Source: Liriodendron chinense
Lineage: Eukaryota > Streptophyta > Magnoliopsida > Magnoliales > Magnoliaceae
DNA length: 64,000 nucleotides
Reading direction: 5' to 3'
Assembly: GCA_003013855.2 (NCBI GenBank)
Contig: PVNU02000853.1
Coordinates: 2,108,001-2,172,000, forward strand
The notes beneath the pieces were generated by a model. That model had not been told where the DNA came from and did no database searches. It saw only the letters and a list, made by a program, of their open reading frames with translations. This document shows positions 44,195 to 54,875 of this stretch, in pieces. A program made the position numbers and the translations under genes. Every line of letters begins with the position of its first letter. The first letter of the stretch is position 1.

Positions 44195-47100
44195 GTCCCT
44201 CCCACTTCAAAAGAACTCGTCCTTGAGTTCTCGTTCACCTCTAGCTTGTGATACTCGAACAAATATATAATGTTGAAAGTCCTTGAGATCTCGAACTCTT
44301 CTGGAAAGTCGACCACATAAGCATTGTCGTTTAGTTTTTTGAGGATCGGCACTAGACCAATCTTCTTGTGTTTCAACTTGTTGTAGGTACCAAACGGAAA
44401 ATGTTCCCTTCATAGATGGACCATCACTTGATCCCCAACCTCGAACACCTTAGCTCGACGATGCTTGTCAGCCTCCCTCTTGTATTTTTCATTTGCCTCT
44501 GTAAGCTTGGCCCGAATTCCTTCATGTAACTCCATGATCCTCTCAGCCATATTTTCCGTAGCGATGCTAATGCCCAGGAGCTTGGGCAAGGGAACCAAGT
44601 CTAGCATGTGGCAGGGAACTCGTCCGTAGACGATTTGGAATGGCGACTTCCCTGTTGAACGGTTCACCATGTTGTTGAAGGCGAATTCAGCTTGAGACAA
44701 GGTTAAGTCCCACTGTTTTGGCTTTTCCCCGGAGATGCACCATATAAGATTGCCTAGCGTTCTGTTCACCACTTCAGTTTGTCTGTTAGTCTGTGGATGG
44801 TACGTGCTGCTGAATTGAAGTTGTGTTTCAAATCGACTCCACATAGTCCGCCAAAAATGACTTACAAACTCTGTATAATGTTCTGACGTGATCATCTTGG
44901 GGATTCCATGCAATCTCACCACCTCCCGGAAGAATAGATTGGCTACATTCGTTGCGTCTTACGTCTTCTTGCAAGGAATGAAATGAGCCATCTTTGAGAA
45001 CCTGTCTATTACCAAGAACACGGAGTCCATGCCGCGTTGTGTTCGTGGGAGACCCAAGATAAAATCCATGAAGATGTCCTCCCAAGGGCCTTCGGGGACG
45101 GGTAACAGGGTGTAGAGTCTCGTGTTTTAAGAGTGACCCTTGGAAGTTTGACACACATGGCACTGATGAACCATCTTCCCTACATCACGACCTAGGTGAA
45201 GCTAAAATTATCGTTCTTCCACCAGTGCCTTCATCTTGTCGCGACCCAAATGGCCTCCAAGGCCATCGCCGTGGAGCTCGAGGATGATCTTGAAATGTAA
45301 TGTGCTCTGGGGGATGCACAGACGATTCCTATAGAACAGGAACCCATCGTGAATGTGGAATTTGCCAGGGTGGCCCTCTTTGCTCCACAACTATGTGTCC
45401 TTAAAATTTCCATCTTCTGCGTACATCTCCTTGAGGTAGTTGAAACCGACAACCTCATTGGCCATGGTGATAACAAGGGCAGCTCGGTGACTCAATGCAT
45501 CCACAACCTTGTTTTGTTGGACAGATTTGTGCTTTAGCACGAATGTAATTTCCTACAAAAATGAGATCCACTTAACATGCACACGACTTAGGTTGGTCTG
45601 GCTATTAATAAATTTCAAGGCCAGGTGGTCTGTGTAAAGAACAAATTTCATCTGAACAACGTAGTGTTGCCAATGACGGAGGGCTTGTACTACAGCATAC
45701 AACTCGATCTCGTACGTGGACCACTTCTTTCTGGCATCACTAAGCTTCTCACTGTAGAAGGTACAGGCTTGCCTTCTTAGGATAAGACTGCTCCAATTCC
45801 CACATATGATGCATCGCAGTCCACTTCGAAAACCTTTTCAAAGTTCGGTAGAACCAAACATGGAGTGGATGATAGACTGGTGTTTGATTTCAGCGAAGCT
45901 TCTATCGGCTTCATCCGTCTGTTGAAACAGACCCTTCTTCATACCATTAGTAATAGGTGTGACGATGGTGCTGAAATTTCTAACGAATCGATGGTAGAAG
46001 GTGGCCAACCCATGAAAGCCATGCACTTCATGGATGTTGGTCAGGGTAGGCCACTCTCGAATGGCCCTGACCAACATCCATGAAGTGCACTTCATGAAAA
46101 CCATCCACTCGAATGCCTGTAGATGAATCACAAAGCCCAAGAACAATAGATGATCAATTAGGAAACTGCACTTCTTCAAGTTCTAGTATAGTTTGTTATC
46201 TTGTAACACCTGGAGAACTTGCCTGAGGTGCCCCATATGTTATGATTCATCTTGGCTGTAGATCAAGATGTCGTCAAAGTACACCACTACGAACCTACCT
46301 ATGAATGGTTTCAAAATCCGATTCATGAGGAGCATAAATGTACTTGGTGTGTTTGACAGCCTAAATGGCATAACAAGCTATTCATAGAATCCTTTTGTTT
46401 TGAAAGTTGTTTTCCACTCATCCCCAGGGTGGATACGGATCTGATAATATCCACTCCTCAAATGAAGCTTGGAAAACACCTTAGCTCCCTCCAACATATC
46501 AAGCATGTCATCCAGCTGGAGTATCGAAAATTTGTACTTAATGGTAATCTTGTTGATTGCTCGACTATCTACACACATACGCTAGCTTCCATCTTTCTTT
46601 GGCGTCAATAACGCTGACATCGCACAAGGACTCATACTCTCCCTCAAAAGTCATTTCCCCATTAAGTCTTCAACCTGCCCTTGGAGGATTTCACTCTCCT
46701 TTTGGCTCAACCGATAATGCGGTCGATTGGGCAAACTAGCCCCTGGGATGAGGTCGATGTGGTGCTGAATATCTCTCATTGGTGGCAAACCATTGGGAAG
46801 GTCTTTGGGCCAGAATCTCGGAATTCATTCAGCAATGGTTCAAGGGTCGGGGGAATGACTGTGCCTCCCGGCTCCTCGCCCTTGACTACCATGGCGTAAA
46901 TCTCGCCTATCTCTTTCGATTCTTCAACAAATTCTCTTATGGTAAGGAGAGAACTCCCCTCCACTTTGGAAGCTTCGGGGCGGCTCTCCGGTGCCATAGG
47001 AGCTAAAACCATCTTTCACCCATCCTTGACAAACATGTACGTGTTGTCTCGTCCCTGATGGGTTGCATCTTAGTCCGATTTCCACGGCCGACCGAGAAGC

Positions 47101-47454
47101 ATGTGACATGCCTCCATATCAACCACATCACATAGCACATCATCCTTGTAACTCCTACCAATAGAAAAGGGAATCAAACACTGTTCGGTTACCTTCATAT
47201 CGCTGACCTTCTTAATCCAACCGATGGAGTATGGGGCTGGATATTTTGTTGTCGGCAACCGCAACTTGTCCACCATAACCTTGGATATGATGTTTTCGCT
47301 GCTCCCACTATCGATGATGACGTCACAAACTTTCCCATTCACGGTGCAATGAGTATGGAATATGTTGTGGCACTAGGGGTGAACCTCTTTCCTTAGAGTT
47401 TAGCACAAACACCTCACGACTAAGGACTCGCCATGGTCCTCAACCAACCATTCT
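44195..47454 (-). pseudogene. Ty3/gypsy pol: protease, RT, RNase H, integrase (decayed)
   Basis: Going 5' to 3' on the minus strand: protease with IIDSGSSENIIS and CHMLLGRPWKSD (47342-47070); RT with MCVDSRAINKITIKYKF and DDMLDMLEGAKVFSKLHLRSG (46578-46378), where the usual IDLRSG reads LHLRSG; the YFDDI region near 46290; the RNase H-side segment REWPTLTNIHEVHGFHGLAT (46100-45990); the integrase zinc-binding region (45400-45130); the integrase core with TNRQTEVVNRTLGNLIWC (44922-44410); and the C-terminal segment NDNAYVVDFPEEFEISRTFN (44376-44200). Frameshifts and stops split it into at least eight frames. A 24-bp inverted repeat at 46023-46088 disrupts the RNase H border. Confidence 0.9.
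46023..46088. repeat. 24-bp perfect inverted repeat inside gypsy pol
   Basis: GCACTTCATGGATGTTGGTC-AGGG (46023-46046) is repeated as its exact complement at 46065-46088 with an 18-nt loop. Pairing words continue outside the core. Normal gypsy pol has no such foldback, so part of the coding sequence was copied in inverse orientation. Confidence 0.92.
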
Positions 47455-47462
47455 GTTCCATC

Positions 47463-47545
47463 CAATGTTGTTGAATCGCATATGCGATCATATGCGATCG
47501 CATATGCTTGTGTGCATATGCGATCACACAATCGCATATGCGAAT
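47463..47545. repeat. Left subterminal GCATATGCGATC repeats of the hAT element
   Basis: Within 80 bp the word GCATATGCGATC or its inverse appears about five times. A matching array of about ten occurrences lies at 52505-52680, and one more at about 51636-51648. Such arrays usually bind the hAT transposase; that role is inferred. Confidence 0.85.
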
Positions 47546-48045
47546 GCATATTTTAAAAAAAAAAATTGAAAATTTTATAAAAAATTATAAAAATTAGAAA
47601 AAAAGAAAAAATATATATAAGAAAATAGTGGGAGTGGGACCTTTCATTACTCCTAAGTTATTAGATAATAAGTTAATAAGTAATTAATAATCATACAGTA
47701 GTTAGTAGTTACTAGTTAGTTACTAGTACTATATATGTTTAAAGTTTAATTATAAGTTTATAAGTTTATTACTTATAAGTTAATAAGTAATCCACTAATC
47801 CTACTAGTCTACTAGTCTACTAGACTACTACTAATTAAGAAGTAATAAGTAAGAACTAGTAAGAAACTAACTACTAAGAAGAAGTTAAGTAACAAAAAAC
47901 TAAGACAAAATGAAGAAGCTATTTATTTATTATTGATTGTAGAAAATGGAAATATAATTTACCACTTACAAGTCTAGGTAAAAGTAAAACTAACAATCTA
48001 AATAGACTAATAGTAAACTAAAGACTAAAGACATTGATTTATTTG

Positions 48046-50632
48046 TCATTGTGGCAATTGATCACCACCACCATCGCAATCATCGTCATCATCCGAGTCA
48101 TCTCCTTCTTCCACATACACTTCTTCTTCAGTTTCTTCATCATCTGTACGTACTAATACTTTATCAACATCCAACGGTGGTTCTTCAACTTGATCATCAT
48201 CTCCTCCTTCTTCTATCTCCTCAATCTCTTCTAGCCCAGACTGACTGCTACTACCCGCCCCCCCCTCTCCTTCGTCTTCGAGAAGTAGTTTCTCCAGGCG
48301 TCGATCCATATGCGGCATCTTCAACTTGCGCCCATGTCAAGTCCTCGCCAGCAAAGACCGGCTCCTCTGTCTCTACGAGCCACTCGTTCTCTGCTTCCAG
48401 CTCATCCAAGCAGATAGGGTCATCGAAACCTGGCTTTTCTTTCTTAGTCTGGAATCGTTGTCGTAATTTTTTATTGTATTGGACAAAGACCAAGTCGTTG
48501 AGCTTCTTTTGCTCAAGGTGATTTCTTTTCTTGGTGTGAATCTGCATGAAAGAAAGTGCATTCAGCATTAGCTTTACAATTATCCCAAACTGCAAGTCTA
48601 TAATAACATACCAGGTTACTATTTAGTATTTACTAACATTAACATATTATCATGTTCATTTTTTCCAAACTTACCATCTCAAACGTGCTCTAGTTGCGCT
48701 CGCAACCGCTAGCAGAACATGTGAGTCCAAGAATCCTCATGGCCAACTTCTTTAAAGCTGGATCCTTCCTATTCGGGTCCACTCCATAGGCAGCCCACTA
48801 GTCGGCTGAGAAAAACATTTTAAGTAGGTTAGACTTTACTTTATATATTACTAGAATGTAAAAAACTATTTGTAAGAAACATTTTCATACTACTTACTGG
48901 GCATTTTCATTGTTCTATGCCTGACGACGATATCCCTTGAGAATATACCATCACTCTTTGTATAAAAGTCCAATAAAGTTGAGATCCTGTCCTATTCTTC
49001 TCTATTTAGAACCATTCTTTCCACACATCAATAAATCCAACCATATGTACTTCAAGTGCTGCAACTGGGTTGGGAGAAGAGAACAAACAGGCCGGGCTAA
49101 GGATGTAAGGCAACCGAATACAATGGAGATAACATTTGGCTGCCCCATCTTTTATCTATAATATCTATAACGGGCTTGTAATCACGGTCTCTATAATTAA
49201 AATGGTCCATGATATTAACTTTTGCCATCTCCATCTCATTATAAATGTTACCCATTGCCGGCTTCTTATACCCGTCCACCAGTCGCAACACAGTGACTAA
49301 GGGCTCAGATGCTTTTAATGCCTTTATCACTTGTGTCCAAAAATTTTGTGAAAGGATTGTTTGTTGAACCTGTTTCCTTTCAGCCTTCTTTGATCAAGGC
49401 CCACTTGTAAAATTGGCCGACACTACAAAGCTTTTAAGTTTCGATTTTTTTGCATTTAATCTTTGTAGTATTAAAAAGCTGTAGCGAAACGGGTGACTGC
49501 TGGACGTAGCAAGTTGCCCTCAATGTGTTTTCTCATTCGACTGAGAAGAAGGGCGTGTTTGTACATAAAGACCATGATTCTTCTTGCCCTTGCAATCACT
49601 TGTAAAAATAACCTACCTACATCTTCTAACATCAGATCGATACAATAGGTTGCATAAGGAGTCCAAAATAAACAACGCCTCTTTTCCGTAAGTAGACGAC
49701 CAGCGGCTACATATGAAGTTGCATTGTCTGTAATTACCTGAACAACGTATTCTTCACCTATTTCCTCAACTACACTATTTAGTAATTCAAATAAGTAGTT
49801 TGCAGTATGAGAATCGCCTGATGCGTCCACAGACTTCAAAAACATTGTTCCAGTTGGGCAATTCACTAAAAAGTTAATGAGAGACCGACCAGATCTATCG
49901 GTCCATCCATCGGCCATGAGTGGACACCCATAAGTTTTCCTCGATTCCTTCCATTCGATTATAAAGGATCGTGTATGCTCAACTTCTGCTCTGAGGCACG
50001 TCTCCCTTATTTCATGATATGAAGGAGGTTTAAGCCCAGATCCAAATTAACCTATTGCCTCGACCATAACTTTGAAACTTTTCGATTTTACCACGTTGAA
50101 AGCAACACTGGTTTGGTAAAACCACTTAGCAATATATTGAACAGTTGTTTTCCTATCTTTTTGTTTATACCGATTTTCTAAAGTTATTTGAGCCGGCCCT
50201 TTGCCCTTACCCCTTTGGTCTACCACATCCTCGGGGTGTTGCTACACCATCTATCCACGGGCCCATGCCCACGAGCTCTTTTTTAGGCCGGTGGTGGTGG
50301 TCTAGACCGACCTATCGACGATGGGGGGGCTAGCTTCATCTACGTTTATATCTTCATATGTATCTTTGTCCATATATTCTTCTTCACGTAGGGCACTATT
50401 GTATTTTTTTCTCGATTGTTTATCCATATACTCCATGATCTTCGCATGCTCTTGCATTTGACCCCGGTGTATGTGCAAGGTGTTGCTTGTGTTGAGCAAT
50501 ACCGCCGGAGCCCACATACCCACATAACTCACATACTATGTGAGTTTTATCCGTAGTACTACTATAGTGCCCATACTTCCAACCCGGGTCATTCGATTTG
50601 GGTTTCAAAGAGGAAGATTGGGAAGAAGACAT
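48046..50632 (-). pseudogene. hAT transposase (BED finger, DUF659, C-terminal dimerisation), decayed
   Basis: The start at 50632 (MSSSQSSSLKPKSNDPGWKY) leads into a BED-type finger, CELCGYVGSGGIAQHKQHLA. After a gap with frameshifts and a stop, the DUF659 segment runs from about 50030 to 49471: KTYGCPLMADGWTDRSGRSL, FLKSVDASG, VVQVITDNATSYVAAGRLL. The late catalytic region is at 49330-49097 (LRLVDGYKKPAMGNIYNEM, IIDKRWGSQM). The dimerisation domain LAMRILGLTCSASGCERN.STFEM is at about 48770-48680; its Trp codon has become a stop. It continues as IHTKKRNHLEQKKLNDLVFVQ (about 48540-48470) across a likely intron. The C-terminus is strongly acidic (EEIEEIEEGGDDDQ, DDSDDDDD). Confidence 0.9.
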
Positions 50633-50675
50633 GATTATGTAATGTAACTAGTAATTTGTAAATAAAAACTAAAGT

Positions 50676-50680
<5 letters not shown>

Positions 50681-50719
<39 letters not shown>
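50681..50719. repeat. (GA)n microsatellite upstream of the hAT transposase
   Basis: A GA run lies about 50 bp before the transposase start and is followed, to about 51550, by long purine-rich and GACTTGAGA/TCTTGAATC low-complexity sequence. This would be the promoter and leader side of the hAT transposase. I see no second gene in it. Confidence 0.9.
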
Positions 50720-50721
<2 letters not shown>

Positions 50722-51656
50722 ACACATACACACTTGACGCTTCCACTAGGCACACACACACCACTACACTACACTAGTACTCTTGTAGAAGAGAAGAAAG
50801 TGAGAGAAAAATAGAATTTAGAAAGAGAGAGATAGAATCCAGAGACTAGAGAGTAGAGATAGGGAGGGAAAGACTAAAGAGAGAGAGAGAATACACGGTC
50901 ACAACACTTACACTTTTAGGAGAGAAGAGAACAAAACAAAAGAAAAAAGAAAAAAGAGAGAGACTTGAGACTTGAGACTTGAGAGTAGACTTCTTCACTC
51001 TTCTTCTTCAATATTGATTCTTGAATCTTGAGTCTTGACTCTTGAGTCTTGGTAGGTAGGTAGGCTTGGCTTACTAGGTAGGCTTGTAGTTGTTGTAGAT
51101 TGTGGCCTACACAGTAGTACACACTTGAAACAAAATGTAAGAAAAAAGATAGGGAAAAAATGTAAAATATGTGTAGTACTAGTATGTAACTATGTAAGAG
51201 AGCAAGATTAGAAAAATTGATTGAACTTGAATCTTGGATTCTTGATTTTTTGAATCTTCCTTCGAAAGAAAGATTAGAAGCCGAAGAAATGAAGAATGTA
51301 TGAGAGAGAGTGCTTGAATGTTCAACACTTGAAGTCTTGAACTTGAATGAATCTTCCTTGAATCTTGAAAGTTGAAAGTGAAACTTGAAAAAGTGCTTGA
51401 ATGATGTAATTTTGATTCTTGAATCTTGATTTAGGAGACCACTCGGAAGTTGGAAGTTGGAACTTGTAAGAGAAGAAGAGAGTAAGAGAGTTTGGGGTGA
51501 GAGTTTAGGATGAGAATGAGTAAAATAGGTGAGTTAGGAGCCTTATTTATAGAGAAAAAGTGGTATTTTTGAAAAAAAAAAAAAGGAAAAGAAAAATAAT
51601 GTGCCAACGGTCAGATTTCTGACCGTTGGCCAATATGCGATCGCATATGTTGTATG

Positions 51657-52504
51657 CAGTGTTCGAAGTTTCGGTATCGCTACAAGTTTCGCTAGCCAGG
51701 GATACGGAAACAATATCGATATCGTCGATAATATCGCTGATAACCGGAAATGAAGGGAAAATGAGAAAAACAGTGGAATTTTTCAGTGAAACCTCAGGAG
51801 TTGATAAAATACACATAGTTGCTTATTTATGAATAAAAAATTGCATAAAGAATGCATACATAATTTGTTTCTATTTAATGGGGGCTTAAAAGCATGTGTT
51901 GCCGTAAGAAGTCAGTCCAATCGTCTCATCCATCCAAAATCTGAACTTCCATCCAAACGTCCATTAATATTTTGGAATATCGGCAACACATGAAATTTCC
52001 AAACAAATCGTTAACAACCGAAAAAGAAACTAAAGATTGTGGTCTCGTTATTTCCATGTTGCGATAATGATAATATCGTGATATTATCAATGTTATCGTC
52101 AACAAATTGAATGCTGATACAACCACACACCCATAAAAAATCTGAAATGGGAATTTTTTTAATATATAGATTTTTTGGCATATCGATACATTGGCGATAT
52201 TATCGAAATATTGTAGATACATTGACGATACAAGTGACACTTGGAATTTACACAGTAAAAAATATTGGCAATACACCGACGGGATCAATGTATTGACAAT
52301 ACAAACGACGCCTGGAATTTACACAATTGAAAATATTAATGATATCGATACATTGGCAATATTTAGTGATACATCACCGATATCAAGAATTTTTTATACT
52401 ATTAGTGTTATCGGTATCGCTACTAGTGTTATCGGTGTCGCTGAGCTAGAAATAGAGATAATATCGGGGATATTTCGATAATATCGGAGATAATGCAAAC
52501 ACTG
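51657..52504. mobile_element. TATCG-rich hAT-like MITE with perfect 8-bp TSD GTTGTATG
   Basis: GTTGTATG lies at 51649-51656 and 52505-52512. The ends are CAGTGTTCGAAGTTTCGG and, inverted, CAGTGTTTGCATTATCTCC, so the terminus is CAGTGTTYG. Both ends are rich in ATATCG, TATCGATA and GGTATCGC words. The 848-bp centre matches the copies at 42746-43511 and 31827-33685 and contains no ORF. This copy fixes the family as hAT-type by its TSD length and CAGTG terminus. Confidence 0.9.
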
Positions 52505-52688
52505 GTTGTATGCGATCACATACATTGCATATGCGATCGTATACATTGCATATGCGATCGTATATTATTGCATATTTAAATATGCGATCGCATATATGCA
52601 AAAAACGCATATGCCATGGTCGCATATGCGATTTTTGTGCATATATGCAATCACATATTCGCATATGCAATCGCACATTACAACACTG
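52505..52688. repeat. Right subterminal GCATATGCGATC repeats of the hAT element
   Basis: About ten overlapping CATATGCGATCG / GCGATCGCATATG words occur up to the right terminus at 52688. They produce spurious ORFs of MRSHT.../YAIAY type, which I do not call. Confidence 0.9.
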
Positions 52689-52696
52689 GTTCCATC

Positions 52697-52792
52697 AGTC
52701 TCTCCCTCTTCGACTTGATTGAACCCTGATTCTTCGTCCGCATATCCTTCCTCGGCCATTTCCTCATTAGTAGTAAGGTGGGCCGTAGGATG
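52697..52792 (-). pseudogene. Ty3/gypsy gag-pro linker fragment between two insertions
   Basis: The minus strand reads AHLTTNEEMAEEGYADEESG, then FNQVEEGETDGT. Its upstream partner is the gag zinc-knuckle end at about 61520-61580 (...FS-type text then PQGP) and its downstream partner starts EWLVEDHGES at 47454. The frame joins on both sides once the insertions are ignored, which shows that all three pieces belong to one gypsy element. Confidence 0.85.
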
Positions 52793-52876
52793 TGAAATTG
52801 CGTCTATCGCTCACACTTTGTAGACACCAAGTGTGCGAAAGCTTAGAACGGAGCTTAGAACTACGGCTAAGTCCGG

Positions 52877-53091
52877 AGTAGAAGAAGATTAGATGATTAA
52901 GGTGGAAGAAGAGGAGAGAAAGTGAGAGAGAGGTTAAAGGTGAATGTTGTGTGTATGAGCCACATGCCTACCACACAAAGCTTTATTAGAATAAGCATAT
53001 AGTACACTATAGGAGAAGAGAAAAGATGTGCACATAAACTTACAATAAAAGAGCCACATACTAACACACATATATACTAATACTCTATAGA
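52877..53091 (-). mobile_element. 3' LTR of the copia element
   Basis: A 215-bp copy of the repeat at 59539-59753. It ends against the purine tract CTCCCCCTT (reversed) at 53092-53100. Confidence 0.93.
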
Positions 53092-53116
53092 CTCCCCCTT
53101 AAGTTGGAGCATAGAT

Positions 53117-54870
53117 GTTGATCATGCCCAACTTGTCACGAACACAATGAAGAGCATCTCGACTTAAAGACTTCGTAAGAACATCAGCAAGTTGATCCCC
53201 GGACCGAATAAAAGGAGTGATGATTTCCTTCGAGGCAACTTTCTCCCGAATAAAGCGACAGTCAACCTCAATATGCTTGGTGCACTCATGGAAAACAGGA
53301 TTACGAGCAATATGTATGGCTGCCTGATTGTCGTAATGAAGAGGAATAGGGCTCGAAGGAGAATAGCCAAGTTCGTCAAGAAGGGTGTGAAGTCACATGA
53401 GCTCACATGTAGCATGAGCTATAGCACGATATTCTGTTTCAGCCGAGGAGCGCGCAATAACCGATTGCTTCTTACTTTTTCACGTGACAAGATTACCACC
53501 TAGGAAGGTACAAAACCCTTATGTAGATCGACAATCATATATATACCCGCACAATCGGCATCGGAATAGCCCGAAAGATGAAGATGACCATGAGACTGAA
53601 AATGGAGGCCAAGGCCCGGGGCTAATTTAAGATACCGAAGTATGCGGTAAACAGCCGTGAGATGTGAAGAACGGGGAGCTTGCATGAACTGGCTGACAAC
53701 TCCCACCGCAAAGGAGAGATCTGGATGAGTAATAGTCAAATAAATATGCCGACTTACAAGCCGACGGTACATGCCAGGATCAGAAAGAAGAGTACCATCA
53801 TATGGTTGAAGCTTATGCGAAGTATCCATAGGGGTGGTAGCCGGTTTGCATCCTAGCATGCCAGTCTCCATGAGAAGATCAAGAGCATATTTTCGTTGGG
53901 ATAAGGATACCCTGGTTTGGGAGCAAGCAACCTCAATGCCCAGAAAGTAGCGAAGAGGACCAAGGTCCTTGATCTCAAACTTGTTCTTCAAAAATTCTTT
54001 GACATCGCCCATGCCAACCAAATCACTGCCTGACAGTACAATATCATCCACATACACAATGAGAACCATGATGCTCGTCGATCGTCGACATATAAAGAGA
54101 GAATGGTTGGCATGACTACGAACAAAGCCAAACTCCATGAGAGATTGACTGAATTTGTCGTACCAAGCACGTGGGGATTGTTGGAGCCCATAAATGGCCT
54201 TCTTCAATCGATACACAAGCGTAGGATTGTAGGAAGCAACAAAGCCTGGAGGTTGATGCATGTAGACCTCCTTCGCAAGATCCCCATGAAGAAATCCATT
54301 CTTGACATCTAGTTGGAACAAGGGCCAGGATAAATTGTACGGCCAAGGAGACCACCACACGAATAGAATTAAGTTTTGCGACTAGATAGAATGTCTCGAA
54401 GTAATCCACGCCTTAAGTCTATGTATATTCCCGAGCAACAAGACGGGCCTTGTAGCGATCAATGGAGCCATCGGGAAGGAACTTGATCATGTACACCCAT
54501 TGACACCCAATAGGTTTGTGCCCTGAAGGAAGAGAAACTAGCTCCCAAGTACGATTCTTCTCGAGAGCAAACATTTCTTCCATCATTGCCTTCGTCCAGT
54601 TAGGACTTTGAAGAGCGTGGGAGAGAGATCGAGGAATAGCCTGTGATGAAATGGAAGTTGCAAACGACTGAAAGGACGGTGAAAGATGATCATATGAAAC
54701 AAAATTGCTAATGGGGTGTTGAGTACATGATCGTGTCCCTTTGCGCAAGGCAATGGGAAGATCCGGACTTGAGGTAGGAGAATCACCTGCGCGAACATCC
54801 AAAGTGAGTGGAAGAGTGGACGGCGGAGCGCGTGAAGATTTATCTCGACGATGATACACTTGCAGAGGCT
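53117..54870 (-). pseudogene. Ty1/copia reverse transcriptase and RNase H
   Basis: The 5' part (54910-54419) gives the RT start, ALQSPNWTKAMMEEMFALEK and GCQWVYMIKFLPDGSIDRYK, closed by an in-frame stop before YGVDY. After a frameshift RT continues (54360-53500) with LFQLDVKNGFLHGDLAKEVY, YGLQQSPRAWYDKF, the catalytic YVDDIVLSG and the tether KYALDLLMETGMLGCKPATT. RNase H follows (53500-53120): RSSAEAEYRA, DNQAAIHIARNPVFHECTKH and IEVDCRFIREK, ending ...KLGMINIYAP with a stop. The catalytic YVDD is intact. At least two frameshifts and one stop make the copy dead. Confidence 0.92.
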
Positions 54871-54875
54871 TCGGG

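Larger units (their letters stand above)
47463..52688 (-). mobile_element. hAT DNA transposon with 8-bp TSD GTTCCATC and decayed transposase
   Basis: GTTCCATC lies at 47455-47462 and 52689-52696. The ends are CAATGTTGTTGAATCGC and, inverted, CAGTGTTGTAATGTGCG. Both subterminal regions contain GCATATGCGATCGCATATG-type palindromic words. A minus-strand transposase (48046-50632) has BED zinc finger, DUF659 and C-terminal dimerisation segments. Removing the element restores the gypsy frame (...ETDGT followed by EWLVEDHGESLVVR). A TATCG MITE (51657-52504) is inserted near its right end. Confidence 0.94.

Noticed and set aside
48051..48521. 156-codon His/Leu-rich ORF on the + strand
   Set aside because: It is the antisense shadow of the acidic C-terminal region of the hAT transposase.
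53192..53503. 103-codon + strand ORF
   Set aside because: It is the antisense shadow of copia RNase H.
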